Shown: positions 43,387-52,794, counted from the first letter of the stretch. The stretch is DNA of 64,000 nt from Azoarcus sp. KH32C (GCF_000349945.1 NC_020516.1:1984001-2048000); one strand, 5' to 3'. Notes: generated from the sequence alone by a model not told the origin. Made by a program: numbers and translations.

Positions 43387-44289
43387 TTACAGGCAGACGT
43401 AGTGGACGAGCTGCGTCGTCTCGCCGCACGACCTTCCGAGCGCCAGGGAGCCTCGTTTGCGCAACACGATTTCTTCGTGCGAAAGCACGAACTCCTTTTC
43501 GCCTTCGATGGCAACAAAGGTCCCGTTGCTGCTGCGATCGACCAGGACAAACTTGTCGCCGCGCAACTCGATGGATGCGTGATTGCGTGATGCTCGTGTG
43601 TCGGTGATTCGCAGGTCCGCGAGGGGGTCACGACCGAGTCGGACGCTGGGCTTCTGTGCGTTGAGGATGATCGATCGTTCGCCGAGGTCGAGTCGGAGTT
43701 CCACCGCGTCGACGGCATCCAGATTGATCGACTGGACGACCGTCAGGTCTCCGGTCGATTCGCACTGCAGTTCGAACAACTCCGTGAGGCGTGAAACGCC
43801 TCTGAGCGTCCGGCTCTGCATCGGGTGGGCGAGGGCGCGCCATTCTGGACGCAACTGACGGATGGCTTCGGCGGAGGTGATCGCCCGTCCCGGCGATGCC
43901 AGTTCGAGCAGGCGTGCTGCGACATTCACCGTTTCGCCGAACACGTCGTCGGCGTTTTGAATCACCGGTCCTGAGTGGAATGCGAGTCTGACCGCAAGCT
44001 TGTGACTCGCTGCATCCGGCAACTCGGTAACGGCGTTGTGAATGCGAATGACCGCCTCGGACGCGACATTCGGGTCGGCAAAAACGGCCAGCATGCCGTC
44101 GCCGGTGTTCTTGATGACACGGCCTCCCTGACCCTCGATTTCCCGCCTCACTGTCTTGAGGCAGCTTTCGATAAGCAGGAATGCCGCGGCGTCGCCAATC
44201 CGGGCGTATAGCGGGGTGCTGCCCGCGATATCCGCGAAGAGCACCGTGCAGTCATGCGGTTCCGAATGTGCAGCGATCATGTACCGCAT
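43387..44289 (-). CDS. Class III nucleotide cyclase with C-terminal FHA domain
   Basis: The 300-residue cytosolic protein has a class III cyclase domain (about 10-175) with metal Asp residues in LFADIAGSTP and NTGDGMLAVF, a Lys just before the latter (RVIKNTGDG), and the Asn/Arg pair in GETVNVAARL, so it looks catalytically competent. Residues about 215-285 form an FHA domain (VRLGRDPLADLRI, SRNHASIELRG, DRSSNGTFV), which binds phosphothreonine peptides. This order is uncommon but known in proteobacteria. It is convergent with the DUF2325 gene. The product may be cAMP; the partner is unknown. Confidence 0.88.
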   Translation of the reverse strand: MRYMIAAHSEPHDCTVLFADIAGSTPLYARIGDAAAFLLIESCLKTVRREIEGQGGRVIKNTGDGMLAVFADPNVASEAVIRIHNAVTELPDAASHKLAVRLAFHSGPVIQNADDVFGETVNVAARLLELASPGRAITSAEAIRQLRPEWRALAHPMQSRTLRGVSRLTELFELQCESTGDLTVVQSINLDAVDAVELRLDLGERSIILNAQKPSVRLGRDPLADLRITDTRASRNHASIELRGDKFVLVDRSSNGTFVAIEGEKEFVLSHEEIVLRKRGSLALGRSCGETTQLVHYVCL

Positions 44290-44357
44290 TATATGAAATT
44301 AGCGGCGGCATGGCCGACCAGGATGCTGATTTGGATTCAGTCGGAGGCTCCGCTAGA

Positions 44358-44386
44358 TTGGGGCTGCCGCGGGAATCCTGTATAGT
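44358..44386 (+). promoter_or_regulatory. Promoter candidate for infA and the following gene
   Basis: TTGGGG at 44358-44363 and TATAGT at 44381-44386 are 17 bases apart. The -10 matches at five of six positions; the -35 at three. It would give a leader of about 255 bases before the infA ATG. Confidence 0.5.
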
Positions 44387-44648
44387 GATAATGAGTCTCG
44401 TGCCGACGCGATCCGCGGCGTCGTTATCTGTCCGGAATGCTCTCCCGATTCTGTCACGCCGCAGTGCTTTGCGGTCGTTCCCGCTCAGGGGAACGCTGCC
44501 GCCCTGCTTGCCGAGCCGGAAGCCTGCAATGCCGGCTAACACTTCGTTTACCCGAGCCGGCGCGTCAAGTGAAGGTGCGTCCATTGACTGCGCGGGACGG
44601 GGTCGCAGCGAAGATCGGGAGCGTCGGCATTGCTATAGAGGAGGCCAC
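44387..44648 (+). other. Long untranslated leader before infA
   Basis: The 358-base gap between the cyclase gene and infA holds the promoter candidate and this leader. It has several short GC-rich inverted stretches (for example GTTCCCGCTCAGGGGAAC near 44478) but no ORF with a good start. A strong GAGGAGG ribosome site lies just before the ATG at 44649. It could be a regulated leader; no known riboswitch or small RNA was recognised. Confidence 0.4.
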
Positions 44649-44918
44649 ATGGCCAAGGAAGAGTTGCTTGAAATGGAAGGTGTCGTGAACGAGGTCCTGC
44701 CGGATACCCGGTTTCGCGTCACGCTGGAAAACGGTGTCGAAGTCCAGGCCTATGCGTCGGGAAAGATGCGCAAGCATCGGATCCGGATTCTGGCCGGGGA
44801 CAAGGTGAGTGTCGAACTGTCGCCGTATGACCTCACGAAGGCTCGTATCAGCTTCCGTCACAAGGATGAGCGCCCGGCGGGGGATGTGGCGCCCCGCACA
44901 CAGTTCCGCAAGCGCTGA
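44649..44918 (+). CDS. infA: Translation initiation factor IF-1, longer form
   Basis: The 89-residue OB-fold protein reads MAKEELLEMEGVVNEVLPDT, with RIRILAGDKVSVELSPYDL and RISFRHKDE as in IF-1. It is about 17 residues longer than E. coli IF-1 (72), the extra being a polar tail ending RTQFRKR. Betaproteobacteria often have a second infA of this longer type outside the ribosomal operon. IF-1 binds the 30S A site. GAGGAGG precedes the start. Confidence 0.92.
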   Translation: MAKEELLEMEGVVNEVLPDTRFRVTLENGVEVQAYASGKMRKHRIRILAGDKVSVELSPYDLTKARISFRHKDERPAGDVAPRTQFRKR

Positions 44919-45005
44919 GTGCGCGGAGCAGACTCGTATTCCGGCTTTTTTCGGAGTTGGGTTAGACTTCTGTCATTAGTGTCTCTGCGTGCGCAGGAGA
45001 GAAGA

Positions 45006-45626
45006 ATGGATGCCAAACCGTCGGTTCAGTCGGCAAATCTGATTGCCGAAGCATCGCAAGAGTGGCTGAACGCCTGCATGCGGCCATGGTCGATCCTGAA
45101 CACCCTCAATGCATTCTGGAGCGATCAGTGGAAGCTTTGGCTGTCGGCGGTGGCATCAACGCCGGCCCCCTGGCTTCCGGCATTGGCGGAGGAGCGTGAA
45201 GGGCAGCCTGCGGTAATCGACTTCTTCTTGCCGTGGCTGCCTCGGCTGGATATGTCAGGGACCCCGCGTGGTGCTGTGGATGAGAAGGATTTCGTCCGCG
45301 CTATGTTGCGTGCTGCTGCACCGCACATCGGGGCGGCGACTATCGATGCGCCATCCGGCAAGACGAACGCTGTGAGCCGCGCGAGCGGTGTTCCCGAAGA
45401 CGAGTCGGCAGCCCGAACAAAGCCGACTGTTCGCAAGATCCCGGCACAGTCTGCCAGTGCACAGCCTCCGGCAGGTGATGTCGCCGAAGCGGCGCCCCAG
45501 GCGAAGGTTGCGGCAGCAGCGAAGGCGAAGACAGTGAAATCGGGCAAGGCGCCTGCGCGTAAGACGCCGTCGGCCGCCAAGAAGGCGTCTGCTCCCGCCG
45601 CAGCAAAGGACAAGGCCGCCGAGTAA
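45006..45626 (+). CDS. Hypothetical protein with Trp-rich N-terminus and Ala/Lys/Pro tail
   Basis: The 206-residue protein has a Trp-rich, probably helical first half (EWLNACMRPWSILNTLNAFW, WKLWLSAV, PWLPALA, FFLPWLPRL) and a low-complexity C-terminal half of Ala, Lys, Pro (KSGKAPARKTPSAAKKAS), like histone H1-type tails. The ATG at 45006 has AGGAG upstream. Such tails occur in phasin/PhaM-type granule proteins and nucleoid proteins; I cannot choose. It is 87 bases after infA on the same strand. Confidence 0.65.
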   Translation: MDAKPSVQSANLIAEASQEWLNACMRPWSILNTLNAFWSDQWKLWLSAVASTPAPWLPALAEEREGQPAVIDFFLPWLPRLDMSGTPRGAVDEKDFVRAMLRAAAPHIGAATIDAPSGKTNAVSRASGVPEDESAARTKPTVRKIPAQSASAQPPAGDVAEAAPQAKVAAAAKAKTVKSGKAPARKTPSAAKKASAPAAAKDKAAE

Positions 45627-45734
45627 GCACGGCGCGTTGCAGCAATTCCCAGTAATAGCGGTACGACGCACGGCCGTGCGCTTTCCTGCATGCTGGATCG
45701 GCCTCCAGCCTCCAGCCGCATCCTGAGCCGGGCG

Positions 45735-45761
45735 TAAAAAAACCGCGGCAAATTGCCGCGG
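45735..45761 (-). terminator. Rho-independent terminator of mdh
   Basis: On the minus strand an 8-bp GC stem (CCGCGGCA and its complement) around a short AT loop is followed by eight T. It lies 27 bases after the mdh stop. Confidence 0.88.
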
Positions 45762-45788
45762 CTCGTGTTGCTCCAGCTTTCGGAGCGA

Positions 45789-46778
45789 TTACTTCAGCAT
45801 GTCCGCAACCGCGGCACGCTCGTCTTCGAGTTCGGCCAGCGTCTTGTTGATCTTCTCTTGCGAGTAGGCGTCGACTTCGAGGCCCTGGATGATCTTGAAG
45901 TTGCCGTTCTTGCACTCGCACGGGAAGCCGAAGACGACGCCCGCGGGGATGCCGTAGGAGCCATCGGACGGAACACCCATGGTGACCCAGTCGTCCGAGC
46001 CAAGGGCCCAGTCGCGCATGTGGTCGATGGCGGCATTGGCCGCGGAAGCGGCAGACGACAGGCCGCGAGCGTCGATGATGGCGGCACCGCGCTTGCCGAC
46101 GGTCGGCAGGAACACGTCGTTGTTCCAGGCGTGGTCATTGACGAGCGCCTTGACCGAGTCGCCGTTCGACGTGCAGAAGCGGTAGTCGGCGTACATCGAC
46201 GGCGAGTGGTTGCCCCAGACGACCATCTTCTTCAGGCTCGAAACCGCGCGGCCGGTCTTCGCAGCTAGTTGCGACAGCGCGCGGTTGTGGTCCAGGCGCA
46301 GCATGCCGTGATAGTTGTTCGGGTTCGTGCGGCCGACCTTCTTCGCAGCGGCGCCGGCGATGTAGGCGTTCGTGTTGCAGGGGTTGCCGACAACCAGTAC
46401 CTTGACGTTCTCGTTCGCGTTTTCAGCGATCGCCTTTCCTTGAACCGTGAAGATCGCGCCGTTGGCGAGCAGCAGATCGGCACGTTCCATGCCGGGGCCG
46501 CGGGGACGCGCGCCCACGAGCAGGCAGTAGTCGGCGTCCTTGAAGGCGACGTTCGGGTCGTCGGTGGCGACCATGCCGGCGAGCAGCGGGAACGCGCAGT
46601 CTTCGAGCTCCATCATCACGCCCTTGACCGCCTTCTGGGCCTGGGGAAGATCGAGCAATTGCAGGATCACGGGCTGGTCTTTGCCCAGCATTTCGCCGCT
46701 GGCAATGCGGAACAGCAGGCTGTAGCCGATCTGGCCGGCGGCGCCGGTAACGGCGACGCGCACGGGGGCTTTGCTCAT
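45789..46778 (-). CDS. mdh: Malate dehydrogenase
   Basis: The 329-residue NAD enzyme oxidises malate to oxaloacetate. It has VTGAAGQIGYSLLFRIASGE, substrate Arg residues in ARPRGPGMERADLL, LRLDHNRALSQLA, and catalytic His in VVWGNHSPSMYAD. It is of the cytosolic-type MDH common in betaproteobacteria. GGGAG lies seven bases before the ATG. It is divergent from a GntR gene and followed by a strong terminator, so transcribed alone. Confidence 0.97.
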   Translation of the reverse strand: MSKAPVRVAVTGAAGQIGYSLLFRIASGEMLGKDQPVILQLLDLPQAQKAVKGVMMELEDCAFPLLAGMVATDDPNVAFKDADYCLLVGARPRGPGMERADLLLANGAIFTVQGKAIAENANENVKVLVVGNPCNTNAYIAGAAAKKVGRTNPNNYHGMLRLDHNRALSQLAAKTGRAVSSLKKMVVWGNHSPSMYADYRFCTSNGDSVKALVNDHAWNNDVFLPTVGKRGAAIIDARGLSSAASAANAAIDHMRDWALGSDDWVTMGVPSDGSYGIPAGVVFGFPCECKNGNFKIIQGLEVDAYSQEKINKTLAELEDERAAVADMLK

Positions 46779-46896
46779 GTGAGTACTCCCTCTCTAAAGC
46801 GAATTGAAGACGGTAGGAAATTCATTTTGTGCCCGCGATAACCCGCATGGCGACCGACTCGGGGCCCCGCTAAACAGGCGCCGCCGGGACTGAAGG

Positions 46897-46925
46897 ATGG
46901 TAGAAGTAAGTACCTTCGATGTCAA
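46897..46925 (-). promoter_or_regulatory. Strong sigma70-type promoter of mdh
   Basis: On the minus strand TTGACA (perfect, 46920-46925) and TACCAT (46897-46902, four of six) are exactly 17 bases apart. Transcription would start about 110 bases before the ATG. The GntR palindrome lies 11 bases upstream of the -35. Confidence 0.7.
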
Positions 46926-46936
46926 TTAATGTCCGG

Positions 46937-46952
46937 TGTCTTATATAAGACA
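46937..46952. promoter_or_regulatory. Perfect 16-bp palindrome, probable GntR operator
   Basis: TGTCTTATATAAGACA is fully self-complementary. It lies 47 bases before the gntR ATG and just upstream of the mdh -35. Its length and AT core suit a GntR-family dimer. A related core, GTATATAAT, overlaps the sdhC -10. Control of both gntR and mdh from this site is inferred. Confidence 0.7.
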
Positions 46953-46999
46953 TGAGACAGGTAATGGACGCTCGCGAAATTTTGTGTTGAAATGCGTCC

Positions 47000-47728
47000 A
47001 TGGCACAGGAATCTCCAACTTTCAGTCCGCTCTACCGGCAAATCAAGAGCCTGATTCTTCAGGCACTTGAGTCGGGGGAATGGCGTCCCGGGCAGGTGAT
47101 TCCGAGCGAGCAAGAGCTCGCCGCGCGGTTCAGCGTTTCGCAGGGAACCGTGCGCAAGGCCATCGACGAAATGGCCGCTGAAAATCTCCTTGTTCGCAAG
47201 CAGGGGAAGGGCACGTTCGTTGCGTCGCATAACGACCCCCGTGCTCTCTTCCGTTTTTTGCGTCTCGTTCCGATGGATGGCGATCTTGCCCATCCGCAGA
47301 GCGTACCGATGGATTGCTGGCGCGCCAAGGCCGGCCAGGAAGCCTCCCGGATGCTCGGAATTGCGCTCGGCGATCCGATCATCATCGTTCGGCGGGTGTT
47401 GCGTTTTGCGCAGAAGCCCGTCGTCGTCGACGAGATCTATCTGCCGGGCGAGATATTCCAGGGTCTGACTCTCGAAGTTCTTCAGAGCTGGAACGGTTCG
47501 CTATACAGCCTGTTCGAAACCCGTTTCGGTTTGAGGATGATTCGTGCGCAGGAGCGCATCCGCGCGGTCGGCGCCGATCGTTCCACCAGCGATACCCTCC
47601 GCGTTCCCGAAGGTACGCCGCTGCTTTCGGTTGAGCGCGTGACATATACCTATGGCGACAGACCGGTTGAATGGCGTCGTGGTTTGTATTCCACGGCCGA
47701 GCACTTTTATTTGAATGAATTGAACTAG
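47000..47728 (+). CDS. GntR-family (HutC/UTRA) transcriptional regulator
   Basis: The 242-residue protein has an N-terminal winged helix (SPLYRQIKSLILQALESGEW, SEQELAARFSVSQGTVRKAI) and a C-terminal UTRA ligand domain (EIYLPGEIFQGL, ERIRAVGAD, PLLSVERVTYTYGDRPVEWR). UTRA domains sense small metabolites. It stands at the head of the TCA block, divergent from mdh and 105 bases before sdhC. It likely controls these genes; the ligand, perhaps a TCA acid, is unknown. Confidence 0.92.
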   Translation: MAQESPTFSPLYRQIKSLILQALESGEWRPGQVIPSEQELAARFSVSQGTVRKAIDEMAAENLLVRKQGKGTFVASHNDPRALFRFLRLVPMDGDLAHPQSVPMDCWRAKAGQEASRMLGIALGDPIIIVRRVLRFAQKPVVVDEIYLPGEIFQGLTLEVLQSWNGSLYSLFETRFGLRMIRAQERIRAVGADRSTSDTLRVPEGTPLLSVERVTYTYGDRPVEWRRGLYSTAEHFYLNELN

Positions 47729-47762
47729 CCCTTCAGCGGAAGGCATAGGGACATTCAGCGTA

Positions 47763-47768
47763 TATAAT
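47763..47768 (+). promoter_or_regulatory. -10 element ahead of sdhC
   Basis: A perfect TATAAT lies 65 bases before the sdhC ATG. No good -35 is seen at 16-18 bases, so an activator or a weak promoter is possible. The surrounding GTATATAAT resembles the core of the palindrome at 46937. Confidence 0.5.
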
Positions 47769-47833
47769 TCTGGCTCTTTGCAGTTTGGGAGAACCGCGTC
47801 GGGAAACCGTCGCTCATCGAGGGGAAAAACAAT

Positions 47834-48223
47834 ATGTCAGAAGCTGTAGTACGCAAGCAGAGGCCAAAATTCCTGGCCCTGAACGAGATCCGGTTGCCGT
47901 TGCCGGGCATCGTCTCAATTCTTCACCGGGTAAGCGGTGCAGGCCTGTTCCTGATGCTGCCCTTCCTGCTGTTCCTGTTCGATCGCAGTCTCGGCTCGCC
48001 TGAGTCCTTTGCAACATACAAGAGCATTGTCGGTAATCCGCTCGTCAAGCTGCTGCTGTTGGGCCTGTTGTGGGCCTACCTGCATCACTTCTGTGCCGGC
48101 ATCCGCTTCCTGCTGCTGGATCTCCATAAGGGTCTGGATCTTCAATCCGCCCGCAACAGCGCGCGTATCGTCCTCTTCGTGAGCCTTACGCTGACCGTGA
48201 TTGTGGGGGTGAAGCTGTGGTAA
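47834..48223 (+). CDS. sdhC: Succinate dehydrogenase cytochrome b556 subunit SdhC
   Basis: The 129-residue membrane subunit has three helices, the quinone/haem region RVSGAGLF and the haem His region LHHFCAGIRFLLLD. It anchors SdhAB and passes electrons to ubiquinone. GAGGGGAA precedes the ATG. Its stop overlaps sdhD by seven bases. Confidence 0.94.
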   Translation: MSEAVVRKQRPKFLALNEIRLPLPGIVSILHRVSGAGLFLMLPFLLFLFDRSLGSPESFATYKSIVGNPLVKLLLLGLLWAYLHHFCAGIRFLLLDLHKGLDLQSARNSARIVLFVSLTLTVIVGVKLW

Positions 48224-48564
48224 AGCGTATCGTCGTCGGTGCTCATTACGGTCTGCGCGACTGGATTGCCCAGCGCATCACGGCCGTCTTCATGGTGATC
48301 TTCACCGTCCTGTTCGCGGCCGCCACGCTCGGCTTGCCCGAAATGAACTACCAGGCATGGTCGGGCCTGTTCCGCAACGGAATCGTCCGCTTCTTCGCCT
48401 TCCTGTTCTTTCTGTCGCTGTTCTATCACGCCTGGATCGGTGTGCGTGACATCTGGATGGACTACATCAAGCCGGTCGGTGTTCGTCTGACCCTGCATGT
48501 CGTAACGATCTTCGTGCTCGTCGGCTACGCCGGCTGGGCTGCCCAGATTCTGTGGAGGCTGTGA
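48217..48564 (+). CDS. sdhD: Succinate dehydrogenase membrane anchor SdhD
   Basis: The 115-residue protein has three membrane helices and the haem/quinone segment FYHAWIGVRDIWMDYIKP. It starts with GTG inside the last codons of sdhC, so translation is coupled. With SdhC it forms the membrane part of complex II. Confidence 0.93.
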   Translation: MVKRIVVGAHYGLRDWIAQRITAVFMVIFTVLFAAATLGLPEMNYQAWSGLFRNGIVRFFAFLFFLSLFYHAWIGVRDIWMDYIKPVGVRLTLHVVTIFVLVGYAGWAAQILWRL

Positions 48565-48566
48565 GC

Positions 48567-50360
48567 GTGACTGTCGCTAAGCGTACTTTTGATGCCGTTA
48601 TCGTTGGTGCCGGTGGTGCCGGTCTGCGTGCGGCGCTGCAACTGTCAGAAGCCGGCCTCAAGACCGCCGTGCTGACCAAGGTTTTCCCGACCCGCTCGCA
48701 CACCGTTGCGGCGCAGGGCGGCGTGGCTGCTTCGTTGGGTAATTCGACCGAAGACAACTGGCACTGGCATATGTACGACACCGTCAAGGGGTCGGACTGG
48801 CTGGGTGACCAGGATGCGATCGAATTCATGTGTCGCAAGGCCAATGAAGTGGTCGTCGAGCTCGAACACTACGGCATGCCGTTCGACCGCACGGACAACG
48901 GCAAGATCTACCAGCGTCCGTTCGGCGGTCACTCGCAGAATTACGGCCAATCCCCGGTTTCGCGCTCCTGTGCGGCCGCGGACCGTACCGGTCATGCGAT
49001 GCTGCACGCGCTGTATCAGCGCAACGTCCGCGCGAACACCCAGTTCTTCGTCGAATGGATGGCCCTCGACCTGATCCGCGATCAGGACGGCAACGTCCTC
49101 GGCGTTACCGCGCTCGAAATGGAAACCGGTGAAGTCAGCATCTTCCACTCTAAGGCAACGATTTTCGCTACTGGCGGTGCTGGCCGTATCTTCTACAGCT
49201 CGACCAACGCGTTCATCAACACCGGTGACGGCGTCGGTATGGCGGCTCGCGCCGGCATCCCGCTGGAAGATATGGAATTCTGGCAGTTCCACCCGACCGG
49301 CGTGGCCGGCGCAGGTGTGCTGATCACCGAAGGTGTGCGCGGCGAAGGCGGTATCCTGCGGAACGCCGCGGGCGAGCGCTTCATGGAACGTTATGCACCG
49401 AACCTGAAGGATCTGGCCTCGCGCGATGTCGTCTCGCGTTCGATGGTGACCGAGATTAACGAAGGTCGCGGCTGCGGTCCTGAAAAGGACCACGTGCTGC
49501 TCGACATCACGCATCTGTCGCCCGAGACCATCATGAAGCGCCTGCCCGGCATTCGTGAAATCTCGATCCAGTTCGCCGGCGTGGATCCGATCAAGGCGCC
49601 GATCCCGGTCGTACCGACCTGCCACTATCAGATGGGCGGCATTCCGACCAACTACAAGGGTCAGGTCGTGGTGCCGAAGGACGGCAACGCGAATGCGCCG
49701 GTGCAGGGGTTCTACGCCGCGGGCGAATGCGCATGTGCCTCGGTGCATGGCGCCAACCGTCTCGGCACGAACTCGCTGCTCGACCTGCTGGTGTTCGGCA
49801 AGTCGGCCGGCGAAACGGTGGTCGAAGACTTCAAGAGCGGCAATCTGGTGCTGCGTCCGCTGCCCGAAGGTGCTGCCGACGCGTCGCTCGCCCGGATGGC
49901 CCGTCTGGAAAACCAGACCGGCGGCGAAAGTGTTGCCGAGGTTGGCAACGCAATGCGCCGCACGATGCAGAAGCACGCCGGCGTGTTCCGCTTCGACAAC
50001 CTGCTCAAGGAAGGCGTCACCGCGATCAAGGAAGTTGCCGAGCGCGCCAAGCGCACCGAGATCAAGGACAAGTCGAAGGTATGGAACACCGCGCGTATGG
50101 AAGCGCTGGAACTCGACAACCTGATCGAAGTTGCAAAGGCAACGATGATCTCGGCCGAGGCCCGCAAGGAATCGCGCGGCGCCCACGTCCGCGACGACGC
50201 TCCGGATTCGCCGGAATTCCCCAATGGTCGTAACGACAAAGTTTGGCTCAAGCACACGCTGTGGTACAGCGAAGGCAACCGTCTTGAATACAAGCCGGTG
50301 AACATGAAGCCCCTGTCGGACGATGTCGAGCCCATCGCGCTCGCCAAGCGCACTTACTGA
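48567..50360 (+). CDS. sdhA: Succinate dehydrogenase flavoprotein SdhA
   Basis: The 597-residue catalytic subunit oxidises succinate to fumarate. It has the Rossmann GAGGAGLRAALQLSEAGL, the covalent FAD His in RSHTVAAQGG, substrate residues in FHPTGV and the HGANRLGTNSLLDLLVFG segment. The GTG at 48567 is preferred over GTGs at 48552 and 48561 because GGAGG lies eight bases upstream of it. It begins two bases after sdhD. Confidence 0.95.
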   Translation: MTVAKRTFDAVIVGAGGAGLRAALQLSEAGLKTAVLTKVFPTRSHTVAAQGGVAASLGNSTEDNWHWHMYDTVKGSDWLGDQDAIEFMCRKANEVVVELEHYGMPFDRTDNGKIYQRPFGGHSQNYGQSPVSRSCAAADRTGHAMLHALYQRNVRANTQFFVEWMALDLIRDQDGNVLGVTALEMETGEVSIFHSKATIFATGGAGRIFYSSTNAFINTGDGVGMAARAGIPLEDMEFWQFHPTGVAGAGVLITEGVRGEGGILRNAAGERFMERYAPNLKDLASRDVVSRSMVTEINEGRGCGPEKDHVLLDITHLSPETIMKRLPGIREISIQFAGVDPIKAPIPVVPTCHYQMGGIPTNYKGQVVVPKDGNANAPVQGFYAAGECACASVHGANRLGTNSLLDLLVFGKSAGETVVEDFKSGNLVLRPLPEGAADASLARMARLENQTGGESVAEVGNAMRRTMQKHAGVFRFDNLLKEGVTAIKEVAERAKRTEIKDKSKVWNTARMEALELDNLIEVAKATMISAEARKESRGAHVRDDAPDSPEFPNGRNDKVWLKHTLWYSEGNRLEYKPVNMKPLSDDVEPIALAKRTY

Positions 50361-50379
50361 GCGCCGGAGAAATATCGAA

Positions 50380-51090
50380 ATGAGCAAGCGTACCGTTCAA
50401 TTCAAGATCTACCGTTACGATCCCGATCGTGACGACAAGCCCTACATGCAGGACATCTCGATCGAACTCGAGGAGTCCGACAAGAAGCTTCTCGACGCGC
50501 TCGTGCGTCTGAAGACCAAGGACGACTCGCTGTCCTTCCGTCGCTCCTGCCGTGAAGGCGTGTGCGGCTCCGACGCGATGAACATCAACGGCAAGAACGG
50601 CCTGGCGTGCCTGACCGACATCGACAAGCTGGCGCAGCCGATCCTGCTGCGTCCGCTGCCGGGCCTGCCGGTCATTCGCGACCTGATTGTCGATATGACG
50701 CAGTTCTTCAAGCAGTATCACTCGATCAAGCCGTACCTGATCAACGAAACGCCGGCGCCGGAGCGCGAACGTCTGCAGTCGCCGGAGGAGCGCGAGGAGC
50801 TCAACGGCCTGTACGAGTGCATTCTTTGCGCGTGCTGCTCGACCTCGTGCCCGTCGTTCTGGTGGAACCCGGACAAGTTCGTCGGCCCGGCCGGTCTGCT
50901 GGCCGCGTACCGCTTCATCGCCGATACGCGGGATCAGGCGACCACGGAGCGCCTCGACAACCTCGAGGACCCGTACCGTCTGTTCCGCTGCCACAGCATC
51001 ATGAACTGCGTTGATGTGTGTCCGAAGAGTCTGAACCCGACGCGTGCGATCGGGAAGATCAAGGACATGATGGTCAGCCGCGCGGTATGA
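50380..51090 (+). CDS. sdhB: Succinate dehydrogenase iron-sulfur protein SdhB
   Basis: The 236-residue subunit has three centres: 2Fe-2S in SCREGVCGSDAMNINGKNGLAC (shown by its Cys), 4Fe-4S in CILCACCSTSCPSFW, and 3Fe-4S using CHSIMNCVDVCPK. It links SdhA to the quinone site. The ATG at 50380 follows GGAGA; the frame above is the end of sdhA in another frame. Confidence 0.96.
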   Translation: MSKRTVQFKIYRYDPDRDDKPYMQDISIELEESDKKLLDALVRLKTKDDSLSFRRSCREGVCGSDAMNINGKNGLACLTDIDKLAQPILLRPLPGLPVIRDLIVDMTQFFKQYHSIKPYLINETPAPERERLQSPEEREELNGLYECILCACCSTSCPSFWWNPDKFVGPAGLLAAYRFIADTRDQATTERLDNLEDPYRLFRCHSIMNCVDVCPKSLNPTRAIGKIKDMMVSRAV

Positions 51091-51323
51091 GCATCAACCG
51101 GGGACGCGTGCGCTGGCAATGCCGTCGGGCTCTTCTGGAGCTCGACCTTGTCTTCACACGCTTTCTGGAAAGGGACTTCGATCGTCTGACGGACGATCAA
51201 GTCGCTGATCTCGATGACTTGCTGCTGGTCGAGGATCATGAGCTGTGGGCCATGGTCAACGGCAGCAAGCCGTGCGAGGTCGAGCGCTGGAAGGAGATGA
51301 TCGGCCTGCTCAGTCAGCGTTGA
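51087..51323 (+). CDS. sdhE: FAD assembly factor SdhE
   Basis: The 78-residue protein aids flavinylation of SdhA. It has VRWQCRRALLELDLVFTRFL, where the family motif RGxxE reads RALLE, with Ala for Gly. The rest (DFDRLTDDQVADLDDLL, ELWAMVNGSKPCE) is typical. Its ATG overlaps the sdhB stop as ATGA, so it is made with the enzyme it serves. Confidence 0.9.
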   Translation: MSINRGRVRWQCRRALLELDLVFTRFLERDFDRLTDDQVADLDDLLLVEDHELWAMVNGSKPCEVERWKEMIGLLSQR

Positions 51324-51387
51324 CTGGGGCAGGGCGGTCATTACAGGGAGCTAGTAGTTAATACGGGCAAGCAGAAAGGGATGACCT

Positions 51388-52680
<1,293 letters not shown>

Positions 52681-52725
52681 GAGAAGATGGAGAGGGGCGG
52701 GAGGGAGTCCCGATAGCAATCTCAG

Positions 52726-52759
52726 CGGGATGGTCGCTTGCTGCGGCCATCCCGTTTTT
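52726..52759 (+). terminator. Rho-independent terminator after gltA
   Basis: An 8-bp stem CGGGATGG/CCATCCCG with a 13-base loop is followed by five T. It separates sdhCDABE-gltA from sucAB-lpd. Confidence 0.8.
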
Positions 52760-52772
52760 GCATCGGGGTGCC

Positions 52773-52794
52773 GGCTTAGCGTTATCGATAAGCC
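52773..52794. repeat. Inverted repeat in the sucA upstream region
   Basis: GGCTTA and TAAGCC are six-base arms with ten bases between. The inner part has its own palindrome TTATCGATAA (52782-52791). It lies 47 bases before the sucA ATG, where a regulator or promoter is expected. Confidence 0.5.

Noticed and set aside
44387..44648. SRP (4.5S) or other known small RNA in the infA leader
   Set aside because: The conserved SRP loop sequence is missing and no known RNA pattern was recognised.
48645..50387. 580-codon minus-strand frame opposite sdhA
   Set aside because: Same antisense effect; no recognisable protein features.
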